A DNA stretch of 64,000 nucleotides, from positions 62,001-126,000 of the forward strand of contig NZ_AMRG01000002.1 of NCBI RefSeq assembly GCF_000299895.1. The letters are read 5' to 3'. Below the pieces are notes generated by a model, which saw only the letters and a program-made list of their open reading frames with translations, was not told the origin of the DNA and made no database searches. Source of the DNA: Idiomarina xiamenensis 10-D-4 (lineage in GTDB: Bacteria > Pseudomonadota > Gammaproteobacteria > Enterobacterales > Alteromonadaceae). The first letter of the stretch is position 1. The number at the start of each line of letters is the position of its first letter. The position numbers and the translations under genes are program-made. Positions 1 to 8,502 of this stretch are shown one piece after another.

Positions 1-2
1 AG

Positions 3-41
3 GCTACGCAGGCTGTCAATAAGCCGATCAATGTCTACTAA
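3..41 (+). CDS. 3' end of an upstream gene (partial)
   Basis: Frame 3 is open from the window edge and ends in TAA at 39-41, giving a 12-residue tail (ATQAVNKPINVY). A strong terminator hairpin follows directly, as expected behind a gene end. The fragment is too short to identify, and the other two plus frames are not excluded. Confidence 0.3.
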   Translation, partial: ATQAVNKPINVY

Positions 42-66
42 AAAAGCGCCTAATGGCGCTTTTTAT
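40..66. terminator. Bidirectional intrinsic terminator
   Basis: The stem GCGCC/GGCGC has a TAAT loop, an A-run on its left and a T-run on its right, so it can end transcription in both directions. It lies between the gene tail at the window edge and the convergent Lys/Ser-rich gene ending at 103. Confidence 0.8.
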
Positions 67-102
67 GGTGCGGTATGTCAGCAAAATAAATGACTGTGAC
101 GG

Positions 103-549
103 TTAAAACTTACCGCGTGGTAGACGATTTTGACGGGCGTCAGACTCTAGCTTTTGTTTCCACAATTCTTTTGCCGTCATCCCGCCTGAGTTTGACGATG
201 ACTTTTTGCTCGAACTCTTGGTCGATGAAGATTTTGTAGAAGACGACTTAGACGACGATTTGGCCGAAGACGACTTACTTGAAGCCGCTTTTTTGTCGCC
301 GCTGTTCTTGTTCGCCGCGGCTTTACTGTCTTTTTTCGCCGCCGCTGATTTTTCAGTGCCAGCTTTGTCGCTAGAACCGCCTTTCGCTAATTGCTTAGTT
401 TCTTCAGCGAGGTCGGCTAACCGCACATTTTTGCCGCCATCGACACTGTACCAACCATTATTGCTGTCTATTGACGGAGCTTTGCCGTGAGCCTTCTGGT
501 ACGCGTCCTTATATGCTGCCAGTACCTTGTCTTTATCCAGTTTGCTCAT
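103..549 (-). CDS. Lys/Ser/Ala-rich histone H1-like basic protein
   Basis: The 148-residue protein has two parts. Residues 1 to about 55 look like a small folded domain (DAYQKAHGK, then NGWYSVDGGKNVRLADLAEE). Residues 56 to about 122 are low complexity, rich in Lys, Ser and Ala, with repeated KSSS units resembling the tails of histone H1-like proteins. A short tail follows (MTAKELWKQKLESDARQNRLPRGKF region). I recognise the N-terminal pattern from uncharacterised proteins of marine gammaproteobacteria but know no function. The strong positive charge suggests nucleic-acid binding, which is inference. It is divergent from the Nif3 gene and ends at the terminator at 40-66. Confidence 0.75.
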   Translation of the reverse strand: MSKLDKDKVLAAYKDAYQKAHGKAPSIDSNNGWYSVDGGKNVRLADLAEETKQLAKGGSSDKAGTEKSAAAKKDSKAAANKNSGDKKAASSKSSSAKSSSKSSSTKSSSTKSSSKKSSSNSGGMTAKELWKQKLESDARQNRLPRGKF

Positions 550-699
550 GCATCGGGTCCTATTTTATTAACGTTTCTGGTGTTATTTTCGTCTTATTGT
601 TCAAAGAACATTCATTTTATACCGTTTTTTCGGAATCTTGTCTAATTTCGAGTAAAATCTCGGTTTCGTATCGTTAAATAGCACGACAAAAGGTCATTT

Positions 700-1452
700 A
701 TGGAACGGCAAACGCTGACGGCTTATTTAAGCGATTTATTAATGGTAGACCGAATTAAAGATTATTGCCCGAACGGTTTACAAGTAGAAGGGCGGGCCGA
801 GATAAACCGAATTGTCACCGGCGTTACCGCCAGCCAAGCGCTGATTGATACAGCCATAGAACAACAAGCCGACACGCTGTTGGTACACCATGGCTATTTC
901 TGGCGTGGTGAAGCGCCGGCTATTGTTGGCATGAAAAAGCGACGTATCGCGCAGTTACTCAAACACGATATCAATTTACTCGCTTATCATTTGCCGTTAG
1001 ACGTCCATCCGCAATTTGGTAACAATGCACAGTTGGCGCAATTGATGGGGTGGCAAGTCGACGCTAGCGCTGAACCGAATGATCCCGCTTGCGCGCTATT
1101 ATTGGGTCACTGCCAAGCAACTAGCGGCGAACAATTAGCAGCACAGTTAGCCGAGCGATTACAACGGCCGCTGACTTGCCAAGTGACCCAGCCAACGCCG
1201 ATCACCAAACTCGCCTGGTGTAGTGGCGGTGGTCAAGGCTATATCGACCAAGCCGCAGCGCTCGGTGTCGATGCCTTTATTACCGGTGAAGTGTCAGAGC
1301 AAACCATTCATAGCGCCCGTGAACAAGGCCTACATTTTTTTGCCGCAGGTCACCATGCTACTGAGCGCTACGGTGCCAAAGCCTTGGGTGAACATCTCGC
1401 CCAACGCTTTGGTGTTAATGTGCAATTTATTGATATTGATAATCCTGCATGA
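700..1452 (+). CDS. Nif3-like dinuclear metal centre protein (GTP cyclohydrolase 1 type 2 homologue, YbgI)
   Basis: This 250-residue protein belongs to the NIF3/YbgI family, toroidal hexamers with a dinuclear metal site. Family hallmarks are visible: CPNGLQVEG near residue 25, the metal-ligand segment LLVHHGYFW near residue 60, AYHLPLDVHP near residue 97, and a C-terminal GHHATERYG with the second ligand group. Length is normal for the short bacterial form. The biochemical role of the family remains unsettled despite its database name. The start is the ATG at 700, behind an AAAGGT ribosome-binding site. The stop overlaps the cmoM start by four bases (ATGA), indicating co-translation. Confidence 0.92.
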   Translation: MERQTLTAYLSDLLMVDRIKDYCPNGLQVEGRAEINRIVTGVTASQALIDTAIEQQADTLLVHHGYFWRGEAPAIVGMKKRRIAQLLKHDINLLAYHLPLDVHPQFGNNAQLAQLMGWQVDASAEPNDPACALLLGHCQATSGEQLAAQLAERLQRPLTCQVTQPTPITKLAWCSGGGQGYIDQAAALGVDAFITGEVSEQTIHSAREQGLHFFAAGHHATERYGAKALGEHLAQRFGVNVQFIDIDNPA

Positions 1453-2222
1453 GTCGACGTCAGCAAGATGGCAGCTTTAGCGGCATTAGCGCTAAGTTCG
1501 CTCGTAACATATACGCCACCAGCAAAGGGCGTTTGCGAATGGCGGTACTGCAGCAGCAGTTGGCCGGATTAATTGAATCGCCGCAGCCGTTGCGGGTGCT
1601 GGATATTGGTGCCGGTCAGGGCCAGTTTAATAGTTATTTTGCGCAGCACGGCCACACGGTGATACACACCGATATTGCCGCCGACATGATCGCGGCCGCC
1701 AAGCAGCATCACCAACAGTTGGGTGTGGCTGATGCGTATCAATACTGGCAGGCGAGTCTCTATGATTTGCCTGACTTACTGCAGCAGCAATTTGATGTGG
1801 TGTTATGCCATGCAGTGCTAGAGTGGTTGGTACAACCGGCCCAAGCGATTGCGGTACTCAGACAGTTACTGGCCGCCGACGGGCAATTATCGTTAATGTT
1901 TTATAATCGCGATGCAAAGCTTTTTGCGAACATGGTTTACGGCAATTTTGCTTATGTCAGCGACGATTTAACGGTTAAAAAAACTGTGCGCTTGAGTCCG
2001 CAAAACCCGATTGATCCAACTGCTGTCGACAGCTGGCTGGCGGCACAACAGTTGCAAGTAATACAGCGTACCGGTGTCCGTTGTTTTCATGATTATTTAC
2101 GTGATAAGACCGATCAACAACGCTTTGATGAATTGCTGGCATTGGAGTTACGCTATTGTCAGCATCCAACTTTTCAGCCGTTAGGGCGTTATCAACACTG
2201 GCTCATACAACATCAACAATAG
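1449..2222 (+). CDS. cmoM: tRNA 5-carboxymethoxyuridine methyltransferase CmoM
   Basis: A 257-residue class I SAM-dependent methyltransferase that methylates the carboxyl of cmo5U34 in tRNA wobble positions. It resembles E. coli CmoM (formerly SmtA) over its length: KFARNIYATSKGRLR near the start, the SAM-binding motif VLDIGAGQGQ near residue 50, HAVLEWL near residue 120, LSLMFYN near residue 149, and GVRCFHDYLRDK near residue 213. The ATG overlaps the nif3 stop, so the two are probably translationally coupled. The next gene follows after 8 bases. CmoM needs CmoA/CmoB products, which are not in this window. Confidence 0.9.
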   Translation: MSRRQQDGSFSGISAKFARNIYATSKGRLRMAVLQQQLAGLIESPQPLRVLDIGAGQGQFNSYFAQHGHTVIHTDIAADMIAAAKQHHQQLGVADAYQYWQASLYDLPDLLQQQFDVVLCHAVLEWLVQPAQAIAVLRQLLAADGQLSLMFYNRDAKLFANMVYGNFAYVSDDLTVKKTVRLSPQNPIDPTAVDSWLAAQQLQVIQRTGVRCFHDYLRDKTDQQRFDELLALELRYCQHPTFQPLGRYQHWLIQHQQ

Positions 2223-2230
2223 GAGTAAGC

Positions 2231-3108
2231 ATGACTCAGCAACGCTGTGCATTCATAGGATTAGGCGTCATGGGATACCCCATGGCTGGGCACTTGCACA
2301 ATCAGCTTAAACAGCAGGGTGGACAAGTTTGCGTTTATAATCGCACCGTTGCCAAAGCCGAACAGTGGCAGCAACAATACGGCGGTGCTCATGCTGCGAC
2401 ACCGGCTGCTTGGTGCTACTTTGTGTCGGTAACGATGATGACGTACGCAGCGTGGTTTACGGCGAACAGGGGGTACTCGCGGGTATGCAAGCGGGTAGTA
2501 TTCTGGTCGACCACACCACCGCTTCCGCCGAATTGGCGCGCGAGTTAGCCGAGGCTTGCCGGGAACGTGATATCGACTTTATCGATGCGCCCGTGTCAGG
2601 TGGTCAGGCCGGTGCCGAGAACGGCATGTTAACCACCATGGCCGGCGGTCAACAACAGGCATTTGAACGTTGCCAGCCGGTTTTTGCTAGTTATTGCAAA
2701 ACTCAGCAGTTGATGGGCGAGGCCGGTGCCGGACAACTGGCTAAAATGGTTAATCAAATTTGTATCGCTGGCGTATTGCAAGGCCTATCAGAGGGGCTGC
2801 ATTTGGCAAAGCAAGTCGGTTTAGACGCGGATAAATTGGTAGCAGCCATCAGTCAGGGGGCGGCAGGCTCTTGGCAAATGCAAAATCGCTATAAAACCAT
2901 GTGGCAGGGCGATTATGAGCACGGCTTTGCGGTCGATTGGATGCGTAAAGATCTGGCCATTGCCTTACAAGAAGCCAATCGTCAGGGAGTGAGTTTGCCG
3001 CTGACAGCCTTGGTCGATCAGTTCTATGGTGAGGTACAACGTATGGGGGGACAGCGTTGGGACACCTCAAGTTTGCTGGCGCGTTTAGAGAGTTTCACTA
3101 AACAATAA
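2231..3108 (+). pseudogene. NAD(P)-dependent oxidoreductase, 3-hydroxyisobutyrate dehydrogenase family, frame-disrupted
   Basis: The start at 2231 has a good ribosome-binding site (AGGAG) and encodes the Rossmann N-terminus AFIGLGVMGYPMAGHL and a VYNRT strand. Near 2405-2412 the reading frame jumps: similarity continues in frame 1 with LVLLCVGNDDDVRSV, then the family motifs FIDAPVSGGQAGAENG, GAGQLAKMVNQIC and GAAGSWQMQNRYKTM to the stop at 3108. By comparison with family members about six codons are missing at the junction, with a net loss that is not a multiple of three. Everything else is intact, so this is a very recent pseudogene or a sequence error. It would form the third gene of the nif3-cmoM operon. 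Confidence 0.85.
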
Positions 3109-3115
3109 CCAGCAT

Positions 3116-3146
3116 AAAAAAAGGGGCGTTATCGCCCCTTTTTTAA
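3116..3146. terminator. Bidirectional intrinsic terminator
   Basis: An AAAAAAGGGGCG/CGCCCCTTTTTT hairpin with a short TTAT loop lies between the convergent oxidoreductase and DUF1329 genes. The flanking A-run and T-run let it work on both strands. Confidence 0.9.
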
Positions 3147-3166
3147 AAGCTCAAAAAGCGCTGCGA

Positions 3167-4516
3167 TTAGCGAATACCCATACGTCGTAAAGCGTTGGTT
3201 GAGAAGTCTTCACGTTTTGGTTGAATATCCCAGTTCATGTACTCGCTTTCTTCGTTGGCTAAACCTAACACCAAGTAACGACCCGAATTCAGGTCATACA
3301 AGGCTTCGGCTGCCATCCAAGGTACGTCGCGTGTATAAAATTGGGTGTTGTATGATTCTGCAACACGCCATAGTTCACCGCGACCGTCGTAGTGGTCGAT
3401 AACCGAAGCTGTCCAAGTATCTTCGTCGATGTACATAGTACGTTTCGAGTAGATATGACGTTCGCCATCTTTCAAGGTGCCTTCAACAACCCAGACGCGG
3501 TGTTTCTCGTAACGCAAGAAGTCTGGGTTCATATGGCCTTCATTGATGATCTCATCATAGCTCAGCGCCGGATCCATCAACTTGAAGTTATTGTACGGAA
3601 TGTACAACTCTTTTTTACCTTTCAGTTCCCAGTTGTACTTATCGGGAGCACCGTTATACATATCTAAGTTGTCAGATGTACGCAGGCCATCTGCCGCTGT
3701 ACCCGGACCATCATAAGCGACGTTGGGGGCCCGACGTACACGGCGCTGACCGGCGTTGTAGATCCACGCGCGACGGCCCTCTTTGACCTGGTTGATGGTC
3801 TCGTGAACCAGCAACACGGTACCGGTTAAGCGCGCTGGCGCTAAGACTTCTTGTAGAAAATAGAACAGTACGTTGTCATCAGCGGCTTCACGACCACTCA
3901 CCAAGTACTCTGGGAAAACCAATTTTTCACGCAACTTAACCGGCACATAATCGCCGTTAGATAAGACCGGGAACTGGTTGACCAAACGCTCGGTTTTACC
4001 ACCACGGAAACGTGTTATATGGTTCCAAACCACTTCTAAACCATTTGCTGGGATAGGGAAGGCAACGGCTAAATCAAAGTTTTCTAAACCGTTACCACCG
4101 GCAACTAAGGCCGTGTTTTCGGCATTACTTTTGATGGTTGGCCATAATTCGTCAGGATAGGTTGCGGTACGACGAGACTGATAAACATTCATTTTATAGT
4201 CAGGGTAACGCTCGAACATGGCGACTTGCCCAGGAGACAAGTTATCGCGATATTGGTCAAGGTTGTCACGAGTGATGGTGAACTGAATTTTATCGCTGGC
4301 GAACGGGTCGTTGCCTCGTTCTTGAGCTACTTCGGTATTACTATAACCACCGTTCCAAGCCGGGATCGAGCCATCCGCATTAGCGGCTTTTTCAGCGCCG
4401 ATAGGAGTCAAATCCTGGCCTAACCGTGCCGCCTCGTCCGGGCTGACTTTCGCCATCACGCTGGCAGACACGACCGATAACGCAAAAATACCGGCTTTCA
4501 GCATCTGTTTATTCAT
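3167..4516 (-). CDS. DUF1329 family periplasmic/outer-membrane-associated protein
   Basis: A 449-residue protein with a clear signal peptide (hydrophobic residues 7-20, cleavage probably after SVMA). The mature N-terminus (SPDEAARLGQDLTPIGAEKA, then DGSIPAWNGG) is the signature of DUF1329, a family with a lipoprotein-carrier-like fold. Later landmarks are AWIYNAGQRRVRRAPNVAYD near residue 255 and a C-terminal half rich in aromatic strands. Function is not established; members usually sit beside a DUF1302 outer-membrane protein, a YCF48 protein and an MMPL transporter. Here it is divergent from the YCF48 and MMPL genes, and no DUF1302 gene is present. A role in moving lipid or hydrophobic molecules across the envelope is inference. 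Confidence 0.88.
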   Translation of the reverse strand: MNKQMLKAGIFALSVVSASVMAKVSPDEAARLGQDLTPIGAEKAANADGSIPAWNGGYSNTEVAQERGNDPFASDKIQFTITRDNLDQYRDNLSPGQVAMFERYPDYKMNVYQSRRTATYPDELWPTIKSNAENTALVAGGNGLENFDLAVAFPIPANGLEVVWNHITRFRGGKTERLVNQFPVLSNGDYVPVKLREKLVFPEYLVSGREAADDNVLFYFLQEVLAPARLTGTVLLVHETINQVKEGRRAWIYNAGQRRVRRAPNVAYDGPGTAADGLRTSDNLDMYNGAPDKYNWELKGKKELYIPYNNFKLMDPALSYDEIINEGHMNPDFLRYEKHRVWVVEGTLKDGERHIYSKRTMYIDEDTWTASVIDHYDGRGELWRVAESYNTQFYTRDVPWMAAEALYDLNSGRYLVLGLANEESEYMNWDIQPKREDFSTNALRRMGIR

Positions 4517-4868
4517 TATATTGATCCTTGTTGTTCTGCTTTCTTGATAAAGCTACACCAAAATAGCGAAAAGATAAATTCTGTTGCGAACTACACAATC
4601 TTGTCGAAATCCTTGCTAGTATATGGACTTCATAACAGGACTGACCTGTTTCGCTGTTGCCTAAGCATGTATCGGCGCCGCGATTTTTGCAACCATGTTG
4701 ACGGACAATTTATGATTCCGTTTACGTAAAGCGCAAATTGCTAATGGCACACACCACGCCGTTGTCGCTGTTAGTGCTCGGCAAAAGCGGTCAGTCGCGA
4801 TAAAAATGACTATCATATCGTGGGCTTAAGGTTACAATCCGACGATAATTTTCTACGCAGGAGGTTTC
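4517..4868. promoter_or_regulatory. Divergent intergenic region between the DUF1329 and YCF48 genes
   Basis: These 352 bases hold no credible gene. They must contain the promoters for both divergent genes. The right end has a strong ribosome-binding site (AGGAGGT at about 4860) for the YCF48 gene. I could not assign -35/-10 elements or operators with confidence. Confidence 0.5.
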
Positions 4869-6053
4869 ATGCGTAAGTTGAATAAGGTGAGCTACATTCT
4901 TGCGGTGATGTGTTTAGGTGGTGCCGCGCACACGGCCGTGGCGTTACAACAAGCGCCGCTAACGGCTAATGCAGCGTCCGAAACGTCACCGCAAAGCCAG
5001 CAGTACGATGTGATTTATGCGGCTTCACCGGCGTCCACACTCGCCAGTAGCAACGTCTTGTTAGATTTGCAGCAGGCTGATGGCTATCGCTTAGCGGTCG
5101 GCGACTGGGGCAATGTATTACGTCAAACCGAAGTCGGTGGTGATTGGCAAAAGGCGCAAGTGGATACCAGCGTGTTGTTAACCGCCGTCACCAGCGTGGC
5201 TGAGCAAGCATGGGCAGTGGGGCATCACGGCGTGATCATCTACAGCAGCGATGGCGGCCAACATTGGCAACGGCAGTTGGATGGCTTCCAGTTATTTGAT
5301 CTCGAAGCCGCAGAGCTCAAGCAGCGGATTGCGCATTTGCAAAGCGAGCTTGAGCAAGCGGCAGAGGACGACGCGGGTGATTTACAATTTGCGCTCGAAG
5401 ACGCGCAGTTCCTTTTAGAAAATATCGATTTAGCGCGGCAAGAATCCGGTCCGGTAAAACCCTTGTTAGACGTTTATGCCATGGATGCCGAGCGAATTTT
5501 TGCGGTGGGCGCCTATAATACGTTTCTTTATAGCGCTGATGGTGGCCGTAACTGGCAATCCATTGCGGGACGTTTAGAAAATAGTGGTGGCTTCCATCTC
5601 AATGCCATGACCGGTCAGGGCGATACGTTATTTATCGTTGGCGAAGCCGGTCAGCTGTTTCGTAGCGATGACGCCGGACAGACTTGGCAAACCTTAAACT
5701 CACCTTATAACGGTTCATTTTTTGGTACCCATGTTGATGAGCAGGGCCGTTGGTGGCTGTATGGCTTGCGCGGCCATGCTTATGTCTCCAGCGATAATGG
5801 CGACAGCTTTTTAAAAATAGCGACTGGCACCGACGCCAATCTATCCGGTGGTTTGTCGCTAGCAACGGGTTATACCTTGCTGGTCGGGAACTCTGGTGTT
5901 ATGAGTAAAGTGACGGCCGATAACAGCAGTAATCCAGACGTTATTGAGCATAGTAGTGGTAGCGTGTTGACCGATGCGCTCAGCAACGACGAAGGCTTCG
6001 TGTTGGTCGGTCGCAATGGTATCCAACATTACCGTGTGCAGAACAAGCAGTGA
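4869..6053 (+). CDS. Secreted YCF48/BNR-repeat beta-propeller protein
   Basis: A 394-residue exported protein with a signal peptide (residues 1 to about 25). It carries recurring BNR/Asp-box-like turns: SSDGGQHWQ near residue 125, SADGGRNWQ near 222, SDDAGQTWQ near 266 and SSDNGDSF near 306. These are typical of the YCF48-like propeller first known as a photosystem II assembly factor; in non-photosynthetic bacteria the function is unknown. A charged helical insertion (about residues 145-190) interrupts the propeller. The next gene starts 15 bases after the stop. A scaffold or partner role for the MMPL pump is inferred from the recurrent pairing of the families. Confidence 0.82.
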   Translation: MRKLNKVSYILAVMCLGGAAHTAVALQQAPLTANAASETSPQSQQYDVIYAASPASTLASSNVLLDLQQADGYRLAVGDWGNVLRQTEVGGDWQKAQVDTSVLLTAVTSVAEQAWAVGHHGVIIYSSDGGQHWQRQLDGFQLFDLEAAELKQRIAHLQSELEQAAEDDAGDLQFALEDAQFLLENIDLARQESGPVKPLLDVYAMDAERIFAVGAYNTFLYSADGGRNWQSIAGRLENSGGFHLNAMTGQGDTLFIVGEAGQLFRSDDAGQTWQTLNSPYNGSFFGTHVDEQGRWWLYGLRGHAYVSSDNGDSFLKIATGTDANLSGGLSLATGYTLLVGNSGVMSKVTADNSSNPDVIEHSSGSVLTDALSNDEGFVLVGRNGIQHYRVQNKQ

Positions 6054-6067
6054 ACAGGGAGTTAACT

Positions 6068-8422
6068 ATGTCAACAGAACAACACACGGGATCGTCGGTT
6101 TGGGCTGAAAAAGCATTATTTAACGTGCGTCCCATTTGGCTCATTATTTTTGCCGTATTAACCCTGTTTTTGGGCTATCACGCGACCAAAGTACGACCCG
6201 ATGCCAGCTTTACCAAAATGATCCCGACTCATCATGAGTTCATTCAAAATTATTTTGATTATCGTGATGATTTAGCCAGCTTAGGCAACGTGGTGCGGGT
6301 CGCCGTCGAGAATACTCAAGGCACCATTTTTGATGCCGAATTTCAACAGACATTGCAGCAAATTAACGACGAAATCTTTTTTATTCCCGGCGTTAATCGT
6401 AGTGGCTTACGCAGTATTTGGACGCCCAATGTTCGGTGGATGGAAGTCACCGAAGAGGGCTTTGTCGGTGGTCCGGTTATTCCAGACAACTATGATGGTA
6501 GCAAGCAATCATTAGAGCAATTACGCACCAACGTGCTGCGCTCTGGTGAAGTGGGTAATTTGGTTGCCAATAATTTTCGCTCGGCGTTAATTTACGTGCC
6601 GTTGGATGAAATTAACCCTGAAACCGGTGCGCGGCTGGATTATCAAGATTTCTCGCAGCGCTTAGAAAAGCTGGTTAGAGATAAGTACAACTCTGCTAGT
6701 GTTAAAATTCATATTACCGGTTTCGCCAAGGTGATTGGCGACTTGATCGACGGCGCGATTCAAGTCGGTCTGTTCTTTGTTTTGGCGATTTTGATCACGC
6801 TCGGCATGCTTTATCTCTATAGCCGCTGCTGGCGCAGTTCGGTGATTGTTCTAGCCTGTTCGATTATCGCCGTGATCTGGCAACTGGGTATTATCGAACT
6901 CATTGGTTCGGGCATTAACCCGTATTCGATGCTGGTACCGTTTTTGGTGTTCGCGATTGGTGTCTCGCATGGTGTGCAAATCATTAACGCGATGGTGGCC
7001 AACCGCGTGGCCGGACATAATAAGCTGGACGCTGCCAAAATGGCATTCCGCGGTCTTTATATTGCCGGTTTGACCGCCTTGGCGAGCGATGCTATTGGCT
7101 TCACCACGTTGATGGTTATCGATATTGATGTGATTAAAGAACTGGCTATTGCAGCCAGTATTGGCGTTGCTGTTGTGGTACTAACCAACCTGATGTTATT
7201 GCCAATTTTAATGTCGTATAGCGGGGTGACCGATTACGCCATTGAGTATCAGTTACGCACGCAAAATAATAAGCACATTGTGGTTAGCTTTTTTAGCCGT
7301 TTCGCGCAACCGAAATGGGCTTATGGTGCACTACTGGTATCGTTGTTGATGTTGAGCTGGGGTCTGGTCAAAGGACAGCAAATGAAAATTGGCGATCTGG
7401 ATGCCGGCGCGCCAGAGCTACGTCAAGATAGCCGCTATAACCTTGATAATGCCTTTATTGTCGATAACTACAGCTCAAGTACCGATATTTTTGTGGTGAT
7501 GGCTAAAACAGAGCCGCAAAAGTGTATCGCCTACGATAACTTGGAATTAATGGACCGTTTTAGCTGGCATATGCAAAACACCGCTGGCGTACAAGACGTT
7601 AAGTCGATTGTGTACGTATCGCGCATGGGTATGTTTGGTTTAAACGAGGGCAATCTGAAGTGGTTTAGTGTGAACCGCAATCAGTATGTTATTAATGCCT
7701 CGGTTAATAAAGCGCCGTCGGGCTTATTTAACGCCGACTGCTCAATGGCACCGATCATTATTTATTTGGATGACCATAAAGCTGAAACGCTGAAAACGGT
7801 GGTTGCCGCGGTGAACCAATTTACCGCCGACTACCAGCAAGAGGGTATCGAGTTTTTAATGGCGGCAGGTAATTCCGGTATAGAGGCGGCCACTAACTCG
7901 GTTATCGAAACCGCACAATATAAAATGCTGATTTGGGTATACGGGGTGGTGATTGTCCTGTGCTTACTGACTTTCCGTAGTTTGCGAACGGTCGCCTGTA
8001 TTATTTTGCCGTTAGCATTTACCACCGTTATGAGCCAGGGCTTGATGGCCGTCATGGATATTGGCGTGAAGGTAGCAACCTTGCCGGTTATTGCGTTAGG
8101 GGTGGGGATTGGTGTCGATTACGGCATCTATATTTACAGTCGAGTAAAAGAATCGCTTAATCAGGGCGGCTCGTTAACCGATGCCTACCAATATGCGTTG
8201 GATAGCACCGGTAAAGCCGTTGGTTTCACCGGTTTAACGCTGGCAATTGGTGTTGCTACTTGGATTTTCTCGCCAATTAAATTCCAGGCCGATATGGGCA
8301 TACTGCTAACCTTTATGTTCATTTGGAATATGTTGGGCGCGCTAATATTGATTCCTGCGTTAGCGCGTTTATTCCGTGTCGGACCCAAGTCAGCGGGTCG
8401 TATTAATCCACCACCACGCTAA
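6068..8422 (+). CDS. MMPL/RND-superfamily transporter
   Basis: A 784-residue integral membrane protein of the RND/MMPL type (COG1033-like). One N-terminal transmembrane helix (about residues 22-42) is followed by a periplasmic loop, a block of about five helices (roughly residues 220-390), a second periplasmic loop and a second helix block near the C-terminus. The repeated motif GVSHGVQIINA / GVGIGVDYGIYIYSR marks the two symmetric halves. The start is the ATG at 6068 because GGGAG lies 7 bases upstream; a GTG overlapping the previous stop has no such site. Such proteins move lipids or other hydrophobic substrates using the proton gradient. The substrate cannot be told from sequence. Confidence 0.87.
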   Translation: MSTEQHTGSSVWAEKALFNVRPIWLIIFAVLTLFLGYHATKVRPDASFTKMIPTHHEFIQNYFDYRDDLASLGNVVRVAVENTQGTIFDAEFQQTLQQINDEIFFIPGVNRSGLRSIWTPNVRWMEVTEEGFVGGPVIPDNYDGSKQSLEQLRTNVLRSGEVGNLVANNFRSALIYVPLDEINPETGARLDYQDFSQRLEKLVRDKYNSASVKIHITGFAKVIGDLIDGAIQVGLFFVLAILITLGMLYLYSRCWRSSVIVLACSIIAVIWQLGIIELIGSGINPYSMLVPFLVFAIGVSHGVQIINAMVANRVAGHNKLDAAKMAFRGLYIAGLTALASDAIGFTTLMVIDIDVIKELAIAASIGVAVVVLTNLMLLPILMSYSGVTDYAIEYQLRTQNNKHIVVSFFSRFAQPKWAYGALLVSLLMLSWGLVKGQQMKIGDLDAGAPELRQDSRYNLDNAFIVDNYSSSTDIFVVMAKTEPQKCIAYDNLELMDRFSWHMQNTAGVQDVKSIVYVSRMGMFGLNEGNLKWFSVNRNQYVINASVNKAPSGLFNADCSMAPIIIYLDDHKAETLKTVVAAVNQFTADYQQEGIEFLMAAGNSGIEAATNSVIETAQYKMLIWVYGVVIVLCLLTFRSLRTVACIILPLAFTTVMSQGLMAVMDIGVKVATLPVIALGVGIGVDYGIYIYSRVKESLNQGGSLTDAYQYALDSTGKAVGFTGLTLAIGVATWIFSPIKFQADMGILLTFMFIWNMLGALILIPALARLFRVGPKSAGRINPPPR

Positions 8423-8456
8423 TTAGCGGTATTACCGGCCGGTGACGGCTAGGTAT

Positions 8457-8496
8457 AAAAAACGCGCTGGTCTTAACCGACCAGCGCGTTTTTTTA
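8457..8496. terminator. Bidirectional intrinsic terminator
   Basis: An 11-base-pair stem (ACGCGCTGGTC/GACCAGCGCGT) lies between A- and T-runs, separating the convergent MMPL and sbcB genes. Confidence 0.92.
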
Positions 8497-8502
8497 CGGC
8501 TG

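Noticed and set aside
206-490. Plus-strand acidic, Leu/Asp-rich open frame
   Set aside because: It is the antisense shadow of the Lys/Ser-rich tail; it has no ribosome-binding site or family features.
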